Below are positions 34,711-43,788 of a stretch of DNA of 64,000 nucleotides, piece after piece. The number at the start of each line of letters is the position of its first letter. Position 1 is the first letter of the stretch. Origin of the DNA: Secundilactobacillus folii. Lineage in GTDB: Bacteria; Bacillota; Bacilli; Lactobacillales; Lactobacillaceae. A model generated the notes under the pieces. It was given only the letters and a program-made list of their open reading frames with translations, was not told the origin of the DNA and did not search any database. A program made the position numbers and the translations under genes. The DNA is taken from assembly GCF_009720675.1 (NCBI RefSeq), contig NZ_WNJO01000010.1, positions 30,860 through 94,859 of the forward strand, given 5' to 3'.

Positions 34711-35757
34711 CTATTGCCTCCTACTTTGAATCTTGATGTCGTTGCCTAATTGCGTCACGGTGGGGCTGCTGAAGTGTTCTTGCTGACTGAGCGCCGAGCC
34801 GACAACCGCGGGCAGACCCGTTCCGCCGATTAGAATTGGTGCTAAATAGACGATGACTTCATCCGCCAATCCCGCTGCAATAAAGGCCGCCTGCATGGCA
34901 CTGCCGCCTTCAACTAACAGTGATTGAATCCCTTTTTTCGCTAAATACGAAACGATTGCTGTGGGTGTCCAGTCAGAATTGACGATCACCTGCACGTTTT
35001 CGGGCAATTGTTGCGATGCCTCCGTTTGACTAAAGATCCAAGTCGGTGCTTGATCGTCAAATAGGTGGCGACTATTCTGGAAGTCATTCACATCATGAAC
35101 GACCGCGATGCGAACTGGGGGGAAAACCATTGGCTGACCCTCCCGCACGGTTAATTGCGGATCGTCAATGCTCAGGGTGTGTTCACCAACTAAAATTGCT
35201 TGATGTTGGCGCCGAACTGCTTGCGCATCCTTTAAGGCGGGTGTTTCAGTTAAGTGCGTGCGTTGCTCACCAGCCGCATTGATCTTGCCGTCTAGAGACA
35301 TGGCGTATTTGACGGTAACCCAGGGTCGATTCTGCCTGTAGAAAAAGTTGTAGGCAGCGTTCAAACCGCCCGTTTCATGGCGGATTTGAACCTCGATACC
35401 GTGTTGCTGGAGAATTGCCACACCCTTTCCGCTTACCAGCGGGTTAGGGTCAAGCTGGCCGATGACCACCTTAGCGATCTTTACTTCTGCCAGTCGTTTG
35501 GCACACGGTGGTGTCTTGCCGTAATGACTGCACGGTTCAAGGGTCACGTACATCGTGGCTCCGGCGGCCTGGGAAGTATCATCTAGTTGACTCAGGGCGT
35601 CAATTTCAGCGTGGCGGTGGCCAAACCGATGATGATAACCCACAGCTAGCAGGTGGTCATCCTTAACAATCACGGCGCCCACTTGGGGATTAGTCCAGGT
35701 ATCGGTGCCCTGTTTGGCGGCATCTACTGCCAATTGAAAATAAGTTGCATCTGACAA
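34711..35757 (-). CDS. ribD: Bifunctional pyrimidine deaminase/reductase
   Basis: 348 residues: N-terminal deaminase with HAEID and PCSHYGKTPPCAKR (Zn ligands), C-terminal reductase beginning VTVKYAMSLDGKI. It performs steps 2 and 3 of the riboflavin pathway. The start is TTG at 35757 with AGGTG eight bases upstream. First gene of the operon, under the FMN riboswitch and its terminator. Confidence 0.95.
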   Translation of the reverse strand: MSDATYFQLAVDAAKQGTDTWTNPQVGAVIVKDDHLLAVGYHHRFGHRHAEIDALSQLDDTSQAAGATMYVTLEPCSHYGKTPPCAKRLAEVKIAKVVIGQLDPNPLVSGKGVAILQQHGIEVQIRHETGGLNAAYNFFYRQNRPWVTVKYAMSLDGKINAAGEQRTHLTETPALKDAQAVRRQHQAILVGEHTLSIDDPQLTVREGQPMVFPPVRIAVVHDVNDFQNSRHLFDDQAPTWIFSQTEASQQLPENVQVIVNSDWTPTAIVSYLAKKGIQSLLVEGGSAMQAAFIAAGLADEVIVYLAPILIGGTGLPAVVGSALSQQEHFSSPTVTQLGNDIKIQSRRQ

Positions 35758-35774
35758 ATCTCATTCACCTCACG

Positions 35775-35804
35775 AAAAAAGGCCTCGCAAATTAATGCGG
35801 GGCC
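35775..35804 (-). terminator. Riboswitch-controlled intrinsic terminator before ribD
   Basis: GGCCTCGC (35781-35788) pairs with GCGGGGCC (35797-35804), with T6 on the minus strand. Likely expression platform of the FMN aptamer. Confidence 0.85.
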
Positions 35805-35885
35805 TAGTTATTTGATAAGCTAAACAAGATTTCATACGAGTATTGGTACACCAAAAAGTGCACCTATGGTACGAAATAGTTGCGT

Positions 35886-36036
35886 TTCTTCTCCCATCCA
35901 GACTTTAACTGTCGGTCCCAGACTCTCACTGGGTCAACCACGAAAACGTGGGTCACGGACTTCAGCCAAAAAGCGATTGCTTGTGTCAATCTAGCTGTCA
36001 CCATCGGTCGGGAATTACACCCTGCCCCGAAGAAAT
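35886..36036 (-). promoter_or_regulatory. FMN riboswitch (RFN element)
   Basis: Minus-strand sequence opens with TCGGGGCAGGGTGTAATTCC and closes with AAAGTCTGGATGGGAGAAG, the conserved ends of RFN aptamers, with GTGACCCACG and GACCCAGTGAGAGTCTGGG hairpins between. Binding of FMN would favour the terminator ahead of ribD. Confidence 0.96.
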
Positions 36037-36092
36037 CTATTCAGTTTTCAAAATCATAGTACTATGAAAGGGGATTCAGTGCAACTGAAATG

Positions 36093-37940
36093 TTACGACA
36101 AAGCCGTCTTATTTTCTGCAGACGGCTTTACATCCGGCTCCTTGATTGGAATGCTGCGGGCTCTTAACGCCCAAAGAATCGTGACTGTATCCACGACTTC
36201 CTGAAGTAACGCACCAAAGATTACCGGGATCACACCCAAGCTGGCGATCAGCATTAATACGGTACAAATGATGATGCCGACCATCACGGACTGCCGGGCA
36301 ACGTGCATGGTGGCACGAGAGATTTGGACCGCGACAACCGTTCGTCTCAAATCATCTTTCAAGATGACGGCGTCCGCAGATTCGCTGGCCGTCGTCGCGC
36401 CACTAGCTCCCATTGCCAAGCCAACGTCAGCCGTGACCAGGGACGGGGCGTCATTCACACCGTCACCGACCATGGCGACCGGCCTTGCGGTAGCTGGTAG
36501 CCCTTTTAGCACCTCGATTTTATCGCCTGGTAAGCACTCGGCATATACCCGGTCGAGACCGACCGCTTTCGCAATCTTTTCTGCGATCGGCTTGCGGTCT
36601 CCAGAAATCATCATTAAGTGCTTGAGGCCTAAGTCGTGCAGTTCAGCCATGGTCGTGGCTGCTTCTGGTCGTGGTGAATCCGTGAACGTGACACAGCCCA
36701 TGTATTTGCCATCTCGAGAAACGTAAACGGCGGTGTCAGGCACTTTTTTAATCTGGCCATCAGGCATTGCAAAGTCCGCCTTGCCAACGCGAACGATCGA
36801 CTCGTTGATTGTTGCTTGCACACCACCACCAGTGGTTTCTTTGACGTGACTGACCGTTGGTAACTGGTCAGGGGCAGCCTGCATCAGTGAGCGGGCTAAA
36901 ATGTGGTTGGACTGCTGTTCCGTGGCGGCTGCTAAGACCAACAGTTGCCCTTTATCTACATCCGGTTTCGCAATAATATCGGTCACTTTCAGATGACCTT
37001 GAGTAATCGTGCCAGTCTTATCAAAGGCCATGGTCTTCACTTTGGCTAACTTCTCTAGCGTTGTGCCGGTCTTAACGATGATCCCGCTCTGGCTAGCGCG
37101 ACTCATGCCAGCGACGAGCGCAATCGGTGCTGCTAAAATCAGTGGGCAGGGGGAGGCCACCACCAGCACCTCGGCAAAGCGAACCGGATCACCAGTCACC
37201 GCCCAAGCAGTTCCAGCAATCACGTAGGCAATCAGGGTAAAGGGCACGGCATAGCGGTCGGCCATGCGGACAAAGTGAGCCGGTTGGGCTTCCGCTTGCT
37301 TCACAAGCCGAACGATACTTTGAAATTGACTATCGGCTGCTTTTTGATCGGCCACGATTTGAAACGAAGCGTCACCGTTGACGGATCCTGACATCACGGT
37401 ATCACCCTCAACCTTATCAACTGGCCGTGATTCGCCAGTTAAAGAGGACTCATCTAAGGTGGTCACCCCTTTAATGATCGTGCCGTCGACGGGCACCACT
37501 TCGCCAGGGCGGATGAGCACGTGATCACCCACGGCAACTTGGTCGACTTCGACTTGTTTGATGATGCCATCGATCATCAGCGAGGCCTTTTGCGGCGACT
37601 TCTCCAGCAGTGACTGTAAATCGGCGTTAGCTTTGTGGGCGGCGTAGTCTTCTAAGGCGTCACCACCGGTCAACATCAATAAAACGATCAGGCCAGCCCA
37701 GTATTCACCGATTGCAAGCGTGGCGATCACGGCGGTAATTGCTAGCAGGTCCACGCCAAACTTGCCAGAACGCAGTGTTTTGACCATATCGATAAACATC
37801 AGAAGTGCAATCAACGACCCCAAAACGGTCACCAAAGCTTGTGCCCAAAAGTTTAAATGCAGTCCGAAGGCTAGTACCAGCGCAATGGCACCAACCACAA
37901 GGACCATCCACAAACGCCGATAATTCGAGAGCTGTTTCAT
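36093..37940 (-). CDS. Heavy-metal P1B-type ATPase
   Basis: 615 residues, no N-terminal metal-binding domain. Motifs: actuator LTGES, transmembrane ASPCPLILAAP, phosphorylation DKTGTIT, and GDGVNDAP hinge. The usual CPC is SPC, a feature of P1B-4-type (Co/Fe/Zn) pumps, but the sixth-helix motif reads LLQEVVDTVTIL, not HEG, and the nucleotide-domain HP is HI. So it is a metal exporter of unassigned specificity. A hairpin (36103-36112 with 36123-36132) falls in its last codons. Ribosome site GGAGGTG and a TATAAT are upstream. Confidence 0.88.
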   Translation of the reverse strand: MKQLSNYRRLWMVLVVGAIALVLAFGLHLNFWAQALVTVLGSLIALLMFIDMVKTLRSGKFGVDLLAITAVIATLAIGEYWAGLIVLLMLTGGDALEDYAAHKANADLQSLLEKSPQKASLMIDGIIKQVEVDQVAVGDHVLIRPGEVVPVDGTIIKGVTTLDESSLTGESRPVDKVEGDTVMSGSVNGDASFQIVADQKAADSQFQSIVRLVKQAEAQPAHFVRMADRYAVPFTLIAYVIAGTAWAVTGDPVRFAEVLVVASPCPLILAAPIALVAGMSRASQSGIIVKTGTTLEKLAKVKTMAFDKTGTITQGHLKVTDIIAKPDVDKGQLLVLAAATEQQSNHILARSLMQAAPDQLPTVSHVKETTGGGVQATINESIVRVGKADFAMPDGQIKKVPDTAVYVSRDGKYMGCVTFTDSPRPEAATTMAELHDLGLKHLMMISGDRKPIAEKIAKAVGLDRVYAECLPGDKIEVLKGLPATARPVAMVGDGVNDAPSLVTADVGLAMGASGATTASESADAVILKDDLRRTVVAVQISRATMHVARQSVMVGIIICTVLMLIASLGVIPVIFGALLQEVVDTVTILWALRARSIPIKEPDVKPSAENKTALS

Positions 37941-38107
37941 GATGCACCTCCTGTTATGCTTTGTTTACTTAATTATATAATATTTGAATTGCATTTAGCG
38001 AACTATAAGCCAAGCATATTTTGACGTGGTTTTAGACGTTTGTTGTTTCGTTCAAGAACCCGAAATTTTTCAGATTGGCGAATTGAGTGCACCGGGGTCT
38101 CTCTTCA

Positions 38108-38116
38108 TGATATAAC
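38108..38116 (+). promoter_or_regulatory. Candidate extended -10 promoter of structured RNA
   Basis: TGATATAAC, 7-8 nt before the proposed RNA start; no good -35. Confidence 0.4.
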
Positions 38117-38122
38117 AGTATT

Positions 38123-38371
38123 TGCGTCAGCACCGGACAGTTTGACGGCCAACAGTTTACGAACACAAGCGAAACGGAGTGGGTGCGGGTATATGGTGGT
38201 GTCGTGACTGTTAGCAAGCGTTTTTGGCTTGGTTACAGTCACAGGCAACTGGAGGGATCCGCAGGTCGGGGGATGGGTCCCGACCTGCTAGCCCGGAAGT
38301 GGCTGCACTTCGAGATGTCCGCGCCCGCGCAATGGAGCGATACTGCGCAAAACTCGTATCGCTATCTTTTT
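38123..38371 (+). ncRNA. Candidate structured RNA, unassigned
   Basis: About 250 nt, more GC-rich than its surroundings, with three strong hairpins: GACTGT...ACAGTC near 38205-38240, GCAGGTCGGG paired with CCCGACCTGC near 38260-38288, and a terminator AGCGATAC (38336-38343) / GTATCGCT (38356-38363) followed by ATCTTTTT. Short reading frames here have no ribosome site. It ends ~160 nt before the M20 gene, which has its own promoter candidate. No match to RNase P, SRP, tmRNA or riboswitch consensus that I know. Confidence 0.45.
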
Positions 38372-38531
38372 ATAGTAGTGTGATAAACCAGCCTAGCCGT
38401 TCCTGAAACTAATTAATTTTTCATGCTGCAGAAACTGATCCAACCAGAAGTCCCAAACTGCATTTCACATTGCAATACCACTTCGCAGCGGAGTATGCTG
38501 GTGGTAAATGATTGATAAGGTGGGAGTTAGG

Positions 38532-39683
38532 GTGGAAAATGCCAAGAAAATTTCGATTCTGCAAAGGCTGATTCAAATTAAATCGGTGAACGATAATGAA
38601 GCTGAGGTGGCACACTATCTGGCCTCCCTTTTTGAACCGTACAGGGATCGTGCTAAGGTCGAATTTCTGACTTATGCCCCCGGTCGTGATAATCTAATCG
38701 TGACGATTGGCACCGATACCGGCAAGCGTTTGGGACTTTCTGGCCACGAAGACGTTGTTGATCCCGGTGATCTGTCTACTTGGGACTATGATCCATTTGA
38801 CGGTCAAATCGTTGGCGATAACCTGTATGGTCGCGGAGCCTCTGACATGAAGAGTGGACTGGCGGCGACGGTGATTGCCATGCTGGAGCTGCTTGAAAAA
38901 CAGACCCCGCTGAAGGGTTCGATCCGCTTGCTGGCCACGGTCGGCGAAGAAACTGGCGAGTATGGCGCTGCCCAGTTAACCGATGCCGGTTACGCTGACA
39001 GCCTTGATGGGCTGGTGATTGCGGAACCAACTGGCCTTGATAAAATCACTTATACCGCTCGCGGCGTCATCGATTATCACATTGATTCGACTGGGAAGGC
39101 GGCGCACAGTGCCCAACCGACCAAGGGCATCAACGCCATTGATAACTTGCTGGTTTACTATAACGAGGTCAACGAGCTGATGAAGAGGTTTGATAAGCTC
39201 GATCCGGTCTTGGGTGGTCTGTTGCACAACGTTGACTTGATCTCTGGTGGTGAGCAGATCAACAGTATTCCTGCTAAAGCACGGTTGTCAGCCAATATGC
39301 GGACGATTCCAGCCTACCCGAATCAGGTGATTTATGACGCTTTAGCAGGCTTGGTACACGAATTAAATGACCGTCCAGGATTTAATTTAAAATTAACTTA
39401 CAGCTACCCAGAAGAAGCCATTCCGGGCCGTCCGGACGCACCGTTAGTCAAGCTTGCTCAATCTGTCGGTCACCGGGTGACTGGTAAGCGAGTCATTCCA
39501 GTCGGTTCAGGGGGTGCTAATGACGGTGCCGAATTTCTACGGGCTGACAGCCACTTCACTGCAATCGTTTACGGCCCGGGCACGGATACCTCTCATGAAG
39601 CCAACGAATACGTTGATTTGGAGCAGTTTTTGCAGGCCACCGAGCTGTATCAGCAGCTCGCACTAGCCTTTCTGGCAGATTAA
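38532..39683 (+). CDS. M20 (ArgE/DapE-family) metallopeptidase
   Basis: 383 residues. Two-metal M20 deacylase/peptidase: LGLSGHEDVV (metal His-x-Asp region), GRGASDMKSG with the bridging Asp, VGEETGEYGA with catalytic Glu-Glu, and GPGTDTSHEANEYV. Acts on N-acyl amino acids, small peptides or succinyl-diaminopimelate. A promoter TTGCAA-N18-TATGCT (38470-38499) would start mRNA near 38506, so the GTG at 38532 with AGGTGGGAG is a better start than the ATG at 38508. Terminator at 39695. Confidence 0.88.
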   Translation: MENAKKISILQRLIQIKSVNDNEAEVAHYLASLFEPYRDRAKVEFLTYAPGRDNLIVTIGTDTGKRLGLSGHEDVVDPGDLSTWDYDPFDGQIVGDNLYGRGASDMKSGLAATVIAMLELLEKQTPLKGSIRLLATVGEETGEYGAAQLTDAGYADSLDGLVIAEPTGLDKITYTARGVIDYHIDSTGKAAHSAQPTKGINAIDNLLVYYNEVNELMKRFDKLDPVLGGLLHNVDLISGGEQINSIPAKARLSANMRTIPAYPNQVIYDALAGLVHELNDRPGFNLKLTYSYPEEAIPGRPDAPLVKLAQSVGHRVTGKRVIPVGSGGANDGAEFLRADSHFTAIVYGPGTDTSHEANEYVDLEQFLQATELYQQLALAFLAD

Positions 39684-39694
39684 GATTCGGATGG

Positions 39695-39732
39695 CGCACC
39701 TTGGCGGCGACGTAAGGTCAAGGCGTTTTTTA
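39695..39732 (+). terminator. Terminator of the M20 gene
   Basis: CGCACCTTG (39695-39703) pairs with CAAGGCG (39719-39725) with a bulged base, then T6. Confidence 0.7.
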
Positions 39733-39756
39733 AATACAGCAAGGGGGAATTGATTC

Positions 39757-40647
39757 ATGCAAGTTTCGAAGGGGAAGGCCAACCTGATGTTATTGCTAGC
39801 AGCAATAATCTGGGGGTCTGGTTATGTATTCTCTAAAATGGCAACCAATGCCCATTTTCAGGCGGGGATGATCAACGCGATTCGCGGTTTGATCTACGCC
39901 GCTTGTGCTTTCATTTTCTTTCATAAGGCAGTGTTAAAGATGAATGGCGTAGATATTCGCATCGGGTTGACCGCTGGCTTCATCAACTTTCTGGGCTATC
40001 AGTTCCAGACGTGGGGCTTGCGGTTTACCACACCATCAAATAACGCTTTTTTGACCGCGTTATACGTGGTACTGATTCCCTTTATCGTTTGGCTACTGTT
40101 TAAAAAGAAACCAAGTTCTAAAAGTTACGTCGCTATTATCGTGGCGATCATCGGCATGATGTTTTTGACCAACATTGTCGGGCATGGTTTCATTCTGCAC
40201 GTAGGTGATCTATTGACGCTGATCTCAACGTTTTTCTATGCGCTGCAGATCGTCTATTTTGGCATGCAGGCCACCAGCACCAGTCCACTCAGCCTATCAT
40301 TTATGCTGGGCTTGACCCAGGGAGTACTGGGGTTGGTCTGGTCGTTGCTGTTTGAACACGCCACGTATGGGAGCATCAACTGGCAAGCCGGTTTATGGCC
40401 CATCATTGTGTTGGGACTCCTGTCCTCGTTTGGTGCACAAACGCTGCAGATCGTCGGCCAGCGGTTTACGGATCCCACCCCGGCAGGACTGATTTTAATG
40501 ACGGAATCGATGTTTGGCAGCTTCTTTTCGGTGATCCTCGGTTTTGAACCACTAACGTTGCACTTGCTGATTGGCGGCGCTTTAATTATCGTGGCACTTT
40601 TGATCATGCAGCTGGACTTCAGCCGTTTTCGGTTCAGTTCGGAGTGA
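39757..40647 (+). CDS. EamA-family (DMT) transporter
   Basis: 296 residues, ten membrane segments in two EamA repeats (LLLAAIIWGSGYVFSKMAT and, in the second half, MTESMFGSFFSVILGFEPL). Members export amino acids, metabolites or drugs. Ribosome site AAGGGGGAA. No nearby partner indicates the substrate. A perfect terminator follows. Confidence 0.88.
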   Translation: MQVSKGKANLMLLLAAIIWGSGYVFSKMATNAHFQAGMINAIRGLIYAACAFIFFHKAVLKMNGVDIRIGLTAGFINFLGYQFQTWGLRFTTPSNNAFLTALYVVLIPFIVWLLFKKKPSSKSYVAIIVAIIGMMFLTNIVGHGFILHVGDLLTLISTFFYALQIVYFGMQATSTSPLSLSFMLGLTQGVLGLVWSLLFEHATYGSINWQAGLWPIIVLGLLSSFGAQTLQIVGQRFTDPTPAGLILMTESMFGSFFSVILGFEPLTLHLLIGGALIIVALLIMQLDFSRFRFSSE

Positions 40648-40728
40648 CGTATTTGCTGGTTTAGCAGATGACGTCACCATCGTGATCAACTTCCTATCCT
40701 TCACGTGAATCAGCAAATCGTGAGGTTT

Positions 40729-40778
40729 CAAAAACGGCTTTCATAACCACCAACCGGTGATTGTGAAAGCCGTTTTTG
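40729..40778. terminator. Bidirectional terminator
   Basis: 15-bp stem, CAAAAACGGCTTTCA at 40729 with its complement at 40764-40778. Confidence 0.9.
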
Positions 40779-40808
40779 ATCAAGTTCGACTAGGTTATAA
40801 CTGACTCG

Positions 40809-41498
40809 TTACTTCTGGAATTTCAACACGTAGTTACCCTGTGCGTCCGAAGTAATCGTGTAATTTGTGTAGCCATCTTTCAGCCATTGCGATTTTGTGG
40901 TTTGGGCCCATTTCTTGGCCTCTGCGACCGAAGAAAAGGTATGAGACTGACTGAATGAAATGGCGTACGAGTTGTTGCTGGTTTTGTCGGTTGCTTTAGA
41001 AGATGACCCAGATGAGTTAGAAGTAGTATTGGCGGAACTAGACGAGTCCCGGGTATCGGACTTGGACTTGGTTTGGTCTAGCTTTTTTTGTTCGCTGTTC
41101 TTAATTGCTGCATCTGATTGTTGATTGATCGAACTTTGCATAGAACTTCGTTGTGACGACGTGATGCCTTGGTCGCCAGATGTCCCACTTTGTTGAGCAT
41201 CATTAGACTGATTGTTTGAGTCTGAATCGGACTGATCTGCTTGCGAATTGTTGGCAGACTCATCGTTGTTACTAGAACTACTATTAACAGTTTGTTCGGT
41301 GTTTTGAGCACCATTTTCGACTTTTGTCGAGCGGTTAGCAAGCCAAACACCAACACCGACGATCAGCACAAGTGTAACTAAAAAACTGATGATGATTTGA
41401 CGAAGCCGGTGCGGTCGTTTTGGCCGCTTCGGTTTCTGCTCGTTGCCGGTATTGAAGTCGTAACGTTGCATCCGCGATTGCGGTTCTTGATTATTCAC
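40809..41498 (-). CDS. Membrane-anchored Ser/Asn/Gln-rich protein, unknown
   Basis: 229 residues. A short basic cytoplasmic N terminus (PKRPKRPHRLRQ), one membrane helix (about 36-58), then a long Ser/Asn/Gln/Asp linker and a ~50-residue C-terminal domain (SYAISFSQSHTFSSVAEAKK...YVLKFQK). Type II membrane topology, with the tail outside. Start GTG at 41498 with GGAGGG seven bases upstream; the earlier ATG has no site. I do not recognise the C-terminal domain. Confidence 0.75.
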   Translation of the reverse strand: MNNQEPQSRMQRYDFNTGNEQKPKRPKRPHRLRQIIISFLVTLVLIVGVGVWLANRSTKVENGAQNTEQTVNSSSSNNDESANNSQADQSDSDSNNQSNDAQQSGTSGDQGITSSQRSSMQSSINQQSDAAIKNSEQKKLDQTKSKSDTRDSSSSANTTSNSSGSSSKATDKTSNNSYAISFSQSHTFSSVAEAKKWAQTTKSQWLKDGYTNYTITSDAQGNYVLKFQK

Positions 41499-42033
41499 GT
41501 AAATACCCTCCAATATCAAGAACGAGCGAACATGTCAATTGCATACTACTATGCTTATTCTACCTCATTTAGCTTTAAAGTTTACTATTTTTTCTTGCGT
41601 ATTTCAACTTTCCAGTACTCAAATTACCCCAAATGTAGGTGGGACTAAGGCTAGCTGGAGGTGGAAAATTCTGAACACTTATTGGAAAATGATACATAAA
41701 AAAAGGCCGCGGGCGCAAAATTAAAGTTGAAGTGACGGATGTCAAAATGCAGTTGAACTGCCATTCGGTCAACCATACCGAAAATGTTTTATGGTAGAAT
41801 GGATGTTAGATGACTGCGGGGCGACAATACCCTAATGCCTAGGTGTTTGAGTATCATGAGCGTTGGCCTGGATCTGGCAGACGTCACTCACCACGTTATT
41901 TTACGAAGTGGTCGATTTGGTTCGGCAAGTTCTGGCAAACACAGTGTGCCAGCTCATTGTATATACCAGCTAGATGACTGTATTTAAATGAAAATGCAAC
42001 TTAGCTCTCAACTTTTGAAAGGTGGTTTTTCTT
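41499..42033. other. Intergenic region with a probable structured leader, no gene
   Basis: 535 bp. The left part shows nothing. TGGTAGAAT at 41792-41800 is a possible extended -10 on the plus strand, giving a ~230-nt leader for the aldo/keto reductase. The leader has hairpins CTGGCAAAC-ACA-GTGTGCCAG (near 41932-41952) and CCACG...CGAAGTGG, and the 10-mer TAGATGACTG occurs twice (41808 and 41971). Confidence 0.35.
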
Positions 42034-42896
42034 GTGCATAATGATATTCCTCAGATTCCGTTAGCAAATGGCAACACGATTCCGCAACTCGGCTTGGGTG
42101 TTTTCCAGGTGGATAATGCGAACGACGTTAAAAACTCGATCAAGTGGGCGCTAGCTGCCGGTTACCGCCACATCGACACGGCTCAGTACTACGGCAACGA
42201 ACAGTGGGTCGGCGAAGCTATCCGTGAGAGCGGTTTGGACCGTCAAGACCTGTTTATCACGTCCAAGGTCTGGAATAGTGTTCGCGGGTATGATGAAACC
42301 AAGCAGGCGTTCCAAGCTAGTCTCGACCAGTTAGGGTTGGACTATTTGGACCTGTACTTGATCCACTGGCCGGCTCCCGGATACGTTGAGACTTGGAAGG
42401 CGATGGAAGACCTGTATCGGGATGGCAAGATCAAAAATATCGGTGTCTCAAACTTCGAACAAAATCAACTAGAAGACCTAATGAGTAAGACCGAGATCAA
42501 GCCGCAAGTTGACCAGATCGAAACCCACCCGTATTTCCAGCAGACTAACATGCACGCCTATTTGGAAAGCCAAGGTATCGTGCATGAAGCTTGGAGTCCA
42601 TTGGGTGGTGGTAGAAATAACGCCCTCAAAGACCCACTGATTGAAAAATTAGCCCAGGCCCACAACGTCACCCCAGCCCAAATTATCTTACGCTGGCACA
42701 TTGAGCATGAAGAAGTTGTGATTCCGAAGTCGATTCACAAGACCGGGTCAAGCAAAACCGTGACATCTTCGCCTTTGGGCTAGATGAGGCTGAAATGGCC
42801 GCCCTTGATAAGCTTGACGCTGGTAAGCGGGTCGGTCCGGATCCACAGGATACAGCCTGGCTGAAACGGTCCCAAGAGTATGAAGGTCGGAAGTAA
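42034..42896 (+). pseudogene. Aldo/keto reductase, frameshifted near the C terminus
   Basis: NADPH-dependent AKR of the 2,5-diketogluconate-reductase type. Catalytic set is present: Asp and Tyr in HIDTAQYYGNE, Lys in FITSKVW, His in LIHWP. The reading frame breaks near 42741: the expected HKNRVKQNRDIFAFGLDEAEM is recovered if one A is added in CACAAGACCGGGTC, and the frame then continues to a stop at 42894-42896 with RVGPDPQDTAWLKRSQEYEGRK. The truncated product stops at 42781 with an unrelated tail. It is either a real one-base deletion or a sequencing error. Start GTG at 42034 with AAAGGTGG. Confidence 0.88.
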
Positions 42897-42909
42897 ACTA
42901 GTTACAAGC

Positions 42910-42952
42910 AACGCGTGTAGACAACCTGAGAGGCTACCTGCACGCGTTTTTT
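42910..42952 (+). terminator. Terminator of the aldo/keto reductase
   Basis: ACGCGTG (42911-42917) pairs with CACGCGT (42941-42947), with TAG/CTA inside, then T6. Confidence 0.85.
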
Positions 42953-43039
42953 AAGCAATCATCAAAGACTTGGGTTGTATCCAGTAAAGAGGTTGATTAA
43001 AATAGGACTATGCAAATGAACGATCAAAGGGGCGATAAT

Positions 43040-43429
43040 GTGACACACCGGGTCAAATGGGCGTCGATCTCCATCATTATTTACGTGATTTTTGTGGTCT
43101 GTGCAGTGGTCTTCAACTTTTTGGATCCCGCTAAGATCGGTATTTCTTGGACCATTTTCTGGTACGTTGCTGTGGCAGGCTTTATGTACTATTTCTATTT
43201 TAAAAACATGGCCTATCAGGAAGTGGTTTACTATGCGCGCCAGTTTCACCTCACTAAAACGGATCTGGAAGCGATGGTGCCGGACCGTAAAAAGACGGCT
43301 GAGGTACCCGATCCCGAACGTGCCAATATTTTCACCCCACTGATTTCGATTCCACTAAACGTGACCAATCGGCTGACGGATATTTTGGAAAAGCGGGCGC
43401 ATGATGAGGGTGTAGCACCATTTAAATAG
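43040..43429 (+). CDS. Small membrane protein, unknown
   Basis: 129 residues from GTG at 43040 (AAGGGGC seven bases upstream; ATG codons at 43010 and 43016 are too far upstream of a site). Two membrane helices (about 7-29 and 38-57), then a cytoplasmic tail with YYARQFHLTKTDLEAMVPDRKK and ILEKRAHDEG. No family recognised. Confidence 0.65.
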   Translation: MTHRVKWASISIIIYVIFVVCAVVFNFLDPAKIGISWTIFWYVAVAGFMYYFYFKNMAYQEVVYYARQFHLTKTDLEAMVPDRKKTAEVPDPERANIFTPLISIPLNVTNRLTDILEKRAHDEGVAPFK

Positions 43430-43503
43430 GCCATCATCCTTGCGGTTTTGAGAGTAGACCGACAAATGGTTTCAGAAGTGATTTCACCATTAAATGATAT
43501 GGC

Positions 43504-43533
43504 TTGACACGCCTGCATTTAACATGCTAATCT
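43504..43533 (+). promoter_or_regulatory. Promoter of the T-box leader
   Basis: TTGACA at 43504-43509, 18-nt spacer, TAATCT with an upstream TG (43525-43533). Confidence 0.65.
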
Positions 43534-43539
43534 TGATTT

Positions 43540-43768
43540 ACTTTAAAACTTCTCAAGTCAAGTAGTGCTCAGTCTGGGTGTCAGGAAGTCGGTGGTTGCT
43601 GCGAACCGATCAGGGCTGAGTGGCCAAATACGAGGAGTACTGTACGGATAATAACTAGAACCGATATCATCTAGTGAGTGAGGTGTCTTAGTGCGCCTAA
43701 GCTGGGTGGTACCACGGTTAGTCCAATCGTCCCTGTTGCGAGAGTTCTCGTAGCAGGGACGATTTTTA
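43540..43768 (+). promoter_or_regulatory. T-box riboswitch, specifier probably UAC (Tyr)
   Basis: Stem I base pairs AGTGCTC (43564-43570) with GAGTACT (43635-43641); the specifier-loop strand reads AAATACGAG, with TAC at 43629-43631. Stem III CTAG...CTAG at ~43665, T-box TGGGTGGTACCACGG at 43703-43717, terminator AATCGTCCCTG (43725-43735) / CAGGGACGATT (43754-43764) plus T-run. Tyr is the best reading because UAC is followed by a purine and NhaC-type genes of this kind are known Tyr T-box targets; Asn (AAU) or Ile (AUA) cannot be ruled out by eye. Confidence 0.85.
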
Positions 43769-43788
43769 TTTTGAAGGGAATGTCAGTT

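Noticed and set aside
38123..38371. Reading the GC-rich RNA as SRP RNA or a T-box
   Set aside because: The GGAA loop and AGGGATCC resemble parts of those RNAs, but the SRP helix-8 sequence, a specifier loop and the GGTGG-ACC core are missing.
38183..38406. Two short plus-strand frames over the GC-rich RNA candidate
   Set aside because: No ribosome site, composition set by hairpins, and overlap with a terminator.
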